Positions 31,021 to 37,144 of a stretch of DNA of 37,144 nucleotides are shown one piece after another (position 1 is the stretch's first letter; each line of letters opens with the position of its first letter). The stretch is from NCBI GenBank assembly GCA_947088675.1, contig CAMUHN010000030.1, positions 1 to 37,144 on the forward strand. The letters are read 5' to 3'. Under the pieces are notes generated by a model. It was not told the DNA's origin, made no database searches, and saw only the letters and a list, made by a program, of their open reading frames with translations. The translations under genes were made by a program, and so were the position numbers. The DNA comes from an uncultured Roseburia sp. (lineage in GTDB: Bacteria > Bacillota > Clostridia > Lachnospirales > Lachnospiraceae).

Positions 31021-34000
31021 GTGAAACGTTTGGTCAACTGGAAGCGAGGACTTAGCGCCTTATTGGTGGGCGTTATGCTGATCAGTCAGGGAGACGCTGT
31101 GTCGGCAGCGTATATGGAGCAAAATACGGCGGCATCGACGGAGCACAGTGACAATACAAAGGAAATCGAGATAGACGAGATTACGACAGCAGAGGGAACC
31201 GGTGTTGTAAGGCCGGCGGAGCCGGATACCTTACGCGCAGAAAAAGTGACATGGCAGACGGTGACGCTGAAATGGTCACAGGTTGATAATGCGGCCGGTT
31301 ATATGATCTACCGCAGAGCGGCCGGTGAGAGTGATTATACAAAGCTGGTGCAGCTGGACGGTGCGCAGGGAACGATTTATACGGATAACGCAAACCTTGT
31401 GGCCGGCGTTGCCTATACATATCAGGTGTCTTCGTACCAGACTTATCTGGATGCGAACGGTGCAACGCAGTATGTTGAATCAGAAAAAAGAGCGACGATT
31501 ACCGCCACACCGTCTCTGGGAACGACAAATCTGTATGCCGAGTGTACCGGCAGCCGGAATGCGGTTCTTACCTGGGAGGCAGTTGAGGGAGCTACCGGTT
31601 ATTTTATCCTGCGCGCGCAGGGCAATGGATCGTTTGAAAGAATTGCAGATGTGTCTGGAGCCGTGACTTATACCGACAACGGATTGTCAACCGGCAGCAG
31701 TTACCGATATAAAGTGCAGCCGTACCGTGCGGACGGCACGTTAAAGCTGTACGGCGACGAGTCGGCGGAGGCTGTTGTAACGCCTGTTCCGGAAGCGCCG
31801 ACGCTTACAGCGGAAGTTGCAGGGACAGGTTCGGTCCGATTGAGCTGGAAGACCGTCGGCGGTGCGGCCGGTTATACGATTGAGCGAAAAGTGGCGGGAA
31901 GCGGCGATTTTGCTTTGCTTACAACAATCTCTTCCGGTACATTGGATTCTTATGTGGATGCGGGCGTGCATACGGGAGGCGAGTATGTATACCGGATCCG
32001 TGCGTATTGTCTGGTGAACGGCGGAGTCGTTGAGGGAAAGAACTCCAGGGAAGTCAGCATACTTGCGACGCTCGGGGCTCCGCAGCTGACATTTGAGGAT
32101 CTCTCCCTGAACAGTATTACAGTCAGATGGACACAGGTGCCGGGGGCACAGGGATATGAGATTTCGCGCGCCCTTTCGCCGGACGGCGAATTTCGGCTGC
32201 TGGCTGTCGTTACGAAAGAAGGGATCTTTACCTATAAAGATTCCGGTCTTGCACTTGGGACAACCTATTATTATAAAGTGCGAAGTTATGCGACGATAGA
32301 CGGGAAAAAAGTATACGGCGCATATTCCGCCGCCGCGCAGCAGCAGTGCGTGCCGGCAGCGCCCAAACTGACAGCGGAGGCTTCCGGGACAACATCGGTA
32401 AAACTGGTCTGGGAAAAAGTCGAGATGCCGGCAGGAGAAAGCGGGTACTATATTTATCAGGTCACGGAAACAGGGGAAAAAAAGATTAAAACGTGTAAAA
32501 ATACGGCAGTTTCTTACACGGTTAAAAAACTTGTCTATGGAGCTTCTTATACATACCGTGTCTGCGCCTGGTTTAAAGATGCAAACGGAACCGTGATCAG
32601 GGGGGCGCTCTCCGATGCGCTGACCACAACGCCGGCTCTTGCGGCCGTGACGGTGAAGCGCGTGGCTCCGTCAAAAAACGGAGGCCTGGAGATTTCATGG
32701 AAATATACGAAAGGTCAGGAGGAGGACGAGTATCTGATCTATCGTTCTACAAAGAAAAAATCGGGTTTTAAGAAGATCAAGACGGTAAAGCGAAAAGCAG
32801 GAGCAAAATCCGGTTCCTATACCGACAAAAAGATCAGTGTCGGAAAGAAGTATTATTACAAAGTAATCTGCAGGAAGAAGATGGGGGACGGCAGCACAGT
32901 CAAATCGGCGTATTCCGAAGTTGTTGGAGCAAAGGCAACGCCGGCAGCGCCGACGCTTAAAGTACAGCCGGACGGCGTATCAAGCGTAAAGCTGACCTGG
33001 AACAAGATAAAGGGTTCGACTTCGAGCGGCTATGTAAACGGCTACCACATTTACCGCAGTACTTCGGAAAAAGGAAAATACAAAAAAGCAGCGTCGATTG
33101 GAAGCGGCATGACGTCATCGTATGTGGATGATAAATTAACAACCGGAGTTGTGTATTATTATAAAATCAGAGCCTACAGAAAAATAAATAACAAATATGT
33201 GTACGGCTCGTTTTCAAAAACAGTATCCATCAAAGTAGTGCCGGGCCAGACTACATTGAAGTCGGAAGGGGTTGATTACGGTTCGGCGTCCATGTCGTGG
33301 AGTCCGGTGGCCGGCGTTACCGGTTACAGGGTTTACCGCGCGGAGTCGGCGGACGGGAAGTACGCAAAAGTGGCGTCGATCGCAGCGTCTAAGACAACGT
33401 ATACCGACACAAAGCTTGTGACAGGAAAGACCTACTATTATAAAGTCAGGGCATATGCAAAGAGGAAAGGGAAAAACGTTTACGGCAAATATTCCAATGT
33501 GATAAGCGCCGTGCCGACGCTTGGCAAACCGACCGGACTGCAGGCGATCATGATTGACCAGTCGCAGATCAAACTGATCTGGAATGCGGTGCCGGGAGCC
33601 GAGACATATACGATTTTAAGGGCAACGTCGCCAAACGGAAAATATAAGATTGCAAGTGAGATCTGCACAACCAACTCTTTTACAGATACGAATGTGGCGC
33701 CGGGAAATATCTATTATTATAAGGTATTTGCAGTCAGAGGCGAATTTAAGAGCGAGACGACGGATTATGTGACAGCGGTGTCAGGCGCGCTTGAGCTAAG
33801 CGCATCCAGTGTCACCGTAAGGCTCAATGGGAGCGTAAAGGTAACAGCGACTGCGAAACCGGAGGCAGTTATTTCCTGGACTTCCGATGATCCGAGTGTT
33901 GCGACCGTGACAACGGACGGAACGATTTACGGAATGAAGATCGGCACTACGACAGTCAGAGCGTCGGCCAACGGTGTGACAAAGACGGTTGCCGTGTCTG

Positions 34001-34608
34001 TACAGGAAAAAGTAAACGCAAAAGGCGTAGTAATTTCAAAGGACAGTGGAAATGTCAATTTTGCTTCGATTAAGACGGCAGGATACGAGTATGTCATGCT
34101 GCGTATCACAAGCGGCCAGATCGGGGATACGACATTTGAATCCAACTATACAAAAGCAAAGGCTGCCGGCTTAAAGGTGGGCGTATACTGCTATGCAGCG
34201 GCAAGAAGCAGGCAGGATGCGGAGAAAGAGGCATACAAAGTGCTTGAAACATTAAACGGCCGTCAGCTGGATTACCCGATTGTTTATCAGATGGAAGAGC
34301 AGACGCTGCTTTACGGACTGACAAACGCGCAGCGAAATGATATAATAGACTCGTTTAAAACATATGTAAACCGATATGGAAGCCAGTACAGGTTTGCACT
34401 GCGCACTTCGCTGGAGTGGCTGACTAAATATCTGGATCAGACGCGCTTAAACGGCATGGATATCTGGGTGACAAATTACAGAGCGGAGACGGCGGGCCAT
34501 GGTTACACAGGAACCGGAAATGTTGTAATGTGGTGTTACACAAAAGACGGAATTGTTAACGGCGTGAGCGGAAAGGCAAGTGTGAGCATCAGCTATTATG
34601 GATTTTAA
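31021..34608 (+). CDS. Secreted protein: nine FN3 domains, one Big2 domain and a degenerate GH25-like domain
   Basis: GGGAGG at 31007-31012, seven bases before GTG 31021, sets the start and gives 1195 residues with a signal peptide (about 1-29, cleaved after VSA). Residues about 62-920 hold nine fibronectin type III-like repeats of ~95 residues, each with a xLxW-x-x-V stretch, GYxIYR and TYYYKVRAY. A Big2 domain (about 921-997; ISWTSDDPSVATV) follows. Residues 999-1195 resemble GH25 lysozymes: AKGVVISKDSGNVNF, AKAAGLKVGVYCYAAA, DIWVTNY, and GIVNGVSGKASVSISYYGF. The usual catalytic Asp of GIDVS is V1004 and the Asp of the DxE motif is Q1090; only E1092 remains. The domain is thus probably a wall-binding or non-catalytic module. 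The operon partner follows 20 bases on. Confidence 0.85.
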   Translation: MKRLVNWKRGLSALLVGVMLISQGDAVSAAYMEQNTAASTEHSDNTKEIEIDEITTAEGTGVVRPAEPDTLRAEKVTWQTVTLKWSQVDNAAGYMIYRRAAGESDYTKLVQLDGAQGTIYTDNANLVAGVAYTYQVSSYQTYLDANGATQYVESEKRATITATPSLGTTNLYAECTGSRNAVLTWEAVEGATGYFILRAQGNGSFERIADVSGAVTYTDNGLSTGSSYRYKVQPYRADGTLKLYGDESAEAVVTPVPEAPTLTAEVAGTGSVRLSWKTVGGAAGYTIERKVAGSGDFALLTTISSGTLDSYVDAGVHTGGEYVYRIRAYCLVNGGVVEGKNSREVSILATLGAPQLTFEDLSLNSITVRWTQVPGAQGYEISRALSPDGEFRLLAVVTKEGIFTYKDSGLALGTTYYYKVRSYATIDGKKVYGAYSAAAQQQCVPAAPKLTAEASGTTSVKLVWEKVEMPAGESGYYIYQVTETGEKKIKTCKNTAVSYTVKKLVYGASYTYRVCAWFKDANGTVIRGALSDALTTTPALAAVTVKRVAPSKNGGLEISWKYTKGQEEDEYLIYRSTKKKSGFKKIKTVKRKAGAKSGSYTDKKISVGKKYYYKVICRKKMGDGSTVKSAYSEVVGAKATPAAPTLKVQPDGVSSVKLTWNKIKGSTSSGYVNGYHIYRSTSEKGKYKKAASIGSGMTSSYVDDKLTTGVVYYYKIRAYRKINNKYVYGSFSKTVSIKVVPGQTTLKSEGVDYGSASMSWSPVAGVTGYRVYRAESADGKYAKVASIAASKTTYTDTKLVTGKTYYYKVRAYAKRKGKNVYGKYSNVISAVPTLGKPTGLQAIMIDQSQIKLIWNAVPGAETYTILRATSPNGKYKIASEICTTNSFTDTNVAPGNIYYYKVFAVRGEFKSETTDYVTAVSGALELSASSVTVRLNGSVKVTATAKPEAVISWTSDDPSVATVTTDGTIYGMKIGTTTVRASANGVTKTVAVSVQEKVNAKGVVISKDSGNVNFASIKTAGYEYVMLRITSGQIGDTTFESNYTKAKAAGLKVGVYCYAAARSRQDAEKEAYKVLETLNGRQLDYPIVYQMEEQTLLYGLTNAQRNDIIDSFKTYVNRYGSQYRFALRTSLEWLTKYLDQTRLNGMDIWVTNYRAETAGHGYTGTGNVVMWCYTKDGIVNGVSGKASVSISYYGF

Positions 34609-34628
34609 GGGAAAGGTATGGGTTTAAA

Positions 34629-37019
34629 GTGAAACACTGGAAGAGAATATTGACCGGATTTTTGGCGGTTGCGGTAGCGACGGCAGGAAGCCCCTGCGCG
34701 CTGCTGGCACAGGAAAGCATGCAGCAGAAAGCAGAGCGCATTATCTCCGGCGTGATTGAAGACGAAGCGGAAGCGTTTTATCAGGACCTGTGGGAGCATG
34801 GAGGGGATATCTCCGGATTCGTGCGGGAAGAACTTACGGACGGTGATTCCAGTGATAAAAAGAAGCCGCGGAAAATTTTGGGGTTTGCAGAGATTGAGGA
34901 GTCAGAGCAGCGGATTTTAATCCGGAAGAAGAAACCGTTAAAAAAACTGACAGAGCAGATGCCGGCGTATATCCTGGCATATGTGGCGGGTCAGGATGAT
35001 CCTGTGGAAGTTCCGGTGGAGTGGGACTGTGTCGGCGATTATGAAGCGAGTCATTTTTATTACTATCAATTTAATCCGGTCTGGGATAAAGAGTTATACC
35101 GTGTGTCCAAAAAAACGGAACTTCCGTATATCAGCGTATTTATCGGAGCGGATGCAAATATGAAGTTTGCGACGGCTCAGGAGAACAGGGAAACCATCTA
35201 TGATTTTATGAAAAAAGAGATGGGTTTTAATACGGCGGCAGCCTGCGGTGTGCTTGCAAATATTCAGGCGGAATCCTCGTTCCGCCCGGAGGCAAGCATG
35301 ATCGATACGAACGGTCTGCTCAGTTACGGGCTCTGTCAGTGGAACGGTCCCCGTTTCACTGCGCTGCAGGAATACTGCGCCAGAAATAATCTCGATTATG
35401 AGACAGTTGAGGGACAGCTTGCCTATCTGAAATATGAGCTGGAGCACAGCGAGGCGTCTGCCTGCGCAAAAGTCAAAAACGTGCCGAATACGGCGGAGGG
35501 CGCTTATACGGCGGGGTATAACTGGGCGAGGTATTTTGAGCGCTGTTCCAGCGTCTACTTTGAGACGCGCGCAAAGCTGGCGAGGGATACCTACTGGCCG
35601 ACCTATTCCAACGGTTCCGAGCGCACAAAATATAAAATTACATACGAGCTGGACGGCGGGACCAACCACGACGGCAATCCGGGAAGCTACTACGATACGA
35701 CAGGCGATATTGTTTTTAAAAATCCGGTTCGCGAGGGTTATATATTTAAGGGGTGGTTTTCCGACAGTAAGAGAAAGACGCCGATCAAGGCGATTTCTGG
35801 CAAACACATGCAGAATATAACGATTTATGCAAAATGGGAACCAATTCATTTCACAATACGTTTTCAGGGGAACGGAGCGGAGAGCGGTACCATGGCGGAG
35901 ATGCCAAAGCTGGAATATGACTGCCTGTATACATTAAAGGCAAATAAGTATAAAAAGACAGGCTATCAGTTTGATGGGTGGAATACAAAAAAGAACGGGA
36001 AAGGGGACTCCTACGACAATAAAGAAGACGTCCAGAATCTGACTGTTAAAGACGGCGGTATCGTAACGCTGTATGCGCAGTGGAAACGGCAGGGCTATAA
36101 GATTACCTATGTCCTTGGCGGAGGGGAGAATCATGACGACAATCCCGACAGTTATACGTACGGTTCCAAAGCGATCAAGCTGAAAAAACCAAAGCGCACC
36201 GGCTATACGTTTTCCGGCTGGTACCGGGACAAAAAATATAAGCAGCCGGTAAACAGTATTCCGCAGGGTTCTACCGGGAAAGTCACGTTTTATGCAAAGT
36301 GGACGGTTCACAATTACCGTATCGTATTTAACGGGAACGGGGCAACATCGGGCAAGATGACCGAAAAAATTGCATGTCGGTACGGAAAATCATACAAGCT
36401 GAAAAATAACAAATTTAAAAAAACCGGCTATGTTTTCGCCGGATGGAACACGCAGAAAGACGGCAGCGGAAGAAAACTGAAAAACAAAGCAAGTGTAAAG
36501 AATCTGACGACAAAGGATGATAAAACAGTCACCTTATATGCGCAGTGGGAAAAAATCAGTTATTCCATACAGTATGTGCTCAACGGCGGGGAACAGAATG
36601 CGGAAAATCCGACTTCGTATTATCAGGATTCTGATACATTTGCGCTGCGGGATCCCGTACGTACCGGCTATACGTTTGCAGGCTGGTATACGGACAGCGC
36701 GTTTCAAAATCCGATCAGCAGCATAAAGAAAGGTTCCAAAACAAATTATACATTATATGCAAGATGGGCGGTAAACCATTATACCATACGGTTTGACGGA
36801 AACGGCGCCAATCTTGGCCAGATGGCGCCAATGACAGGACTGGAGTATGACAGTCAGTATACGCTGACACCGTCCGCGTTCCAAAAGACAGGCCGGCAGT
36901 TTTTGGGCTGGAATACAAAACAGGACGGAAGCGGTACGTTCTATAAGGATCAGGCTTCGGTTTACAATTTGTTATCCCAGGATGGTGCGGAGCTTGTTCT
37001 TTATGCTCAGTGGGGTTAA
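34629..37019 (+). CDS. Secreted phage-tail-type lysozyme with six InlB-type B-repeats
   Basis: The start is GTG 34629 with AAGGGAAAGG 12 bases upstream; the ATG at 34618 stops after four codons. The 796 residues have a signal peptide (about 1-27), an uncharacterised region to about 175, and a phage tail lysozyme domain (PF18013-like, about 180-325). The last is recognised by ACGVLANIQAESSFRPEA, with E215 as the expected catalytic Glu, and SYGLCQWNGPRF. From about 336 to the end come six InlB B / Listeria-Bacteroides repeats in three A-B pairs, each ending in YA-x-W (boundaries near 336, 406, 490, 561, 643 and 716). These repeats mediate surface or protein contacts. No LPXTG or membrane anchor is present. 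It probably cuts peptidoglycan outside the cell and is co-expressed with the FN3 protein. Confidence 0.88.
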   Translation: MKHWKRILTGFLAVAVATAGSPCALLAQESMQQKAERIISGVIEDEAEAFYQDLWEHGGDISGFVREELTDGDSSDKKKPRKILGFAEIEESEQRILIRKKKPLKKLTEQMPAYILAYVAGQDDPVEVPVEWDCVGDYEASHFYYYQFNPVWDKELYRVSKKTELPYISVFIGADANMKFATAQENRETIYDFMKKEMGFNTAAACGVLANIQAESSFRPEASMIDTNGLLSYGLCQWNGPRFTALQEYCARNNLDYETVEGQLAYLKYELEHSEASACAKVKNVPNTAEGAYTAGYNWARYFERCSSVYFETRAKLARDTYWPTYSNGSERTKYKITYELDGGTNHDGNPGSYYDTTGDIVFKNPVREGYIFKGWFSDSKRKTPIKAISGKHMQNITIYAKWEPIHFTIRFQGNGAESGTMAEMPKLEYDCLYTLKANKYKKTGYQFDGWNTKKNGKGDSYDNKEDVQNLTVKDGGIVTLYAQWKRQGYKITYVLGGGENHDDNPDSYTYGSKAIKLKKPKRTGYTFSGWYRDKKYKQPVNSIPQGSTGKVTFYAKWTVHNYRIVFNGNGATSGKMTEKIACRYGKSYKLKNNKFKKTGYVFAGWNTQKDGSGRKLKNKASVKNLTTKDDKTVTLYAQWEKISYSIQYVLNGGEQNAENPTSYYQDSDTFALRDPVRTGYTFAGWYTDSAFQNPISSIKKGSKTNYTLYARWAVNHYTIRFDGNGANLGQMAPMTGLEYDSQYTLTPSAFQKTGRQFLGWNTKQDGSGTFYKDQASVYNLLSQDGAELVLYAQWG

Positions 37020-37051
37020 TGCACCGGTGCCTGTCTTTCCTGTCTGAAAAT

Positions 37052-37096
37052 AAAAACGCTGTAATGTACAGAAAAGGTACATTACAGCGTTTTTTT
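37052..37096 (+). terminator. Intrinsic terminator of the FN3/lysozyme operon
   Basis: An 18-bp perfect stem (37052-37069 with 37077-37094, core acgctgtaatgtac) surrounds a 7-base loop and runs into a T tract to 37096. It lies 33 bases after the last stop codon. Beyond it the final 48 bases show no gene. Confidence 0.9.
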
Positions 37097-37144
37097 GAAA
37101 TGATTGCAGTCTCTTTCTGAAGCGTTCAATAAACAAAAAAAAGA

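Noticed and set aside
35094-35849. 251-codon minus-strand frame in the lysozyme gene
   Set aside because: It is antisense to the lysozyme domain and first B-repeat; the plus strand has strong domain evidence.

Overview
The window looks like chromosomal DNA of an anaerobic gut Firmicute, most likely a Lachnospiraceae-type Clostridia. The signs are strong GGAGG-type ribosome binding sites, frequent GTG/TTG starts, Gram-positive lipoprotein and signal-peptide types, VanW, Rpn, DUF4234/DUF2752, tail-lysozyme/InlB-repeat and FN3/GH25 surface proteins, a bacteriohemerythrin and an NAD-dependent lactate dehydrogenase. There are no rRNA, tRNA, phage, IS or CRISPR features that I can support. Species cannot be read from the sequence.

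Layout, left part. 1-516 is the 3' end of a gene coding for a Cys/His tandem-repeat protein (ten 16-residue units). It ends in a strong hairpin that touches the ribosome binding site of mutT (571-981). Then come an Rpn-family nuclease (1246-2337) and an IspD/TarI-type cytidylyltransferase paired with a GatD-like zinc dehydrogenase (2362-4210), possibly a CDP-polyol pair. A two-component system follows (4353-7026). Next is a likely operon of a VanW-domain secreted protein, a GH127 beta-L-arabinofuranosidase and an MTA/SAH nucleosidase (7185-10828), and then an acidic coiled-coil protein of unknown function.

Middle part, the most unusual. A second two-component system (11615-13635, minus strand) is divergent from a five-gene operon (13789-19973). 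The operon codes for a 760-residue lipoprotein that joins a propeller-like N-terminal half to a sugar-binding-protein half, two MalF/MalG-type permeases, a HlyD/MacA-type membrane fusion adaptor, and a small protein that looks like a free-standing MacB periplasmic core domain. No ATPase gene is present. Import-type permeases combined with efflux-type accessory parts make this the best candidate for an undescribed system. Bacteriohemerythrin, lactate dehydrogenase (behind a long leader hairpin), a GC-rich intergenic element and a secreted protein with three DDDDCE-type repeats follow, then ThrH, AzlCD and an AraC regulator.

Right part. 25693-30071 holds gmd, fcl, manC and manA, the route from fructose-6-phosphate to GDP-L-fucose except phosphomannomutase. 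Two small membrane proteins (DUF4234, DUF2752) follow. The window ends with two large secreted proteins in one operon: nine FN3 domains plus Big2 plus a GH25-like domain that lacks the usual catalytic aspartates, and a phage-tail-type lysozyme with six InlB-type B-repeats. The latter keeps its catalytic glutamate. Overall the window is rich in cell-surface and envelope functions. Most gene starts were chosen by ribosome binding site and often lie inside the longest open frame.
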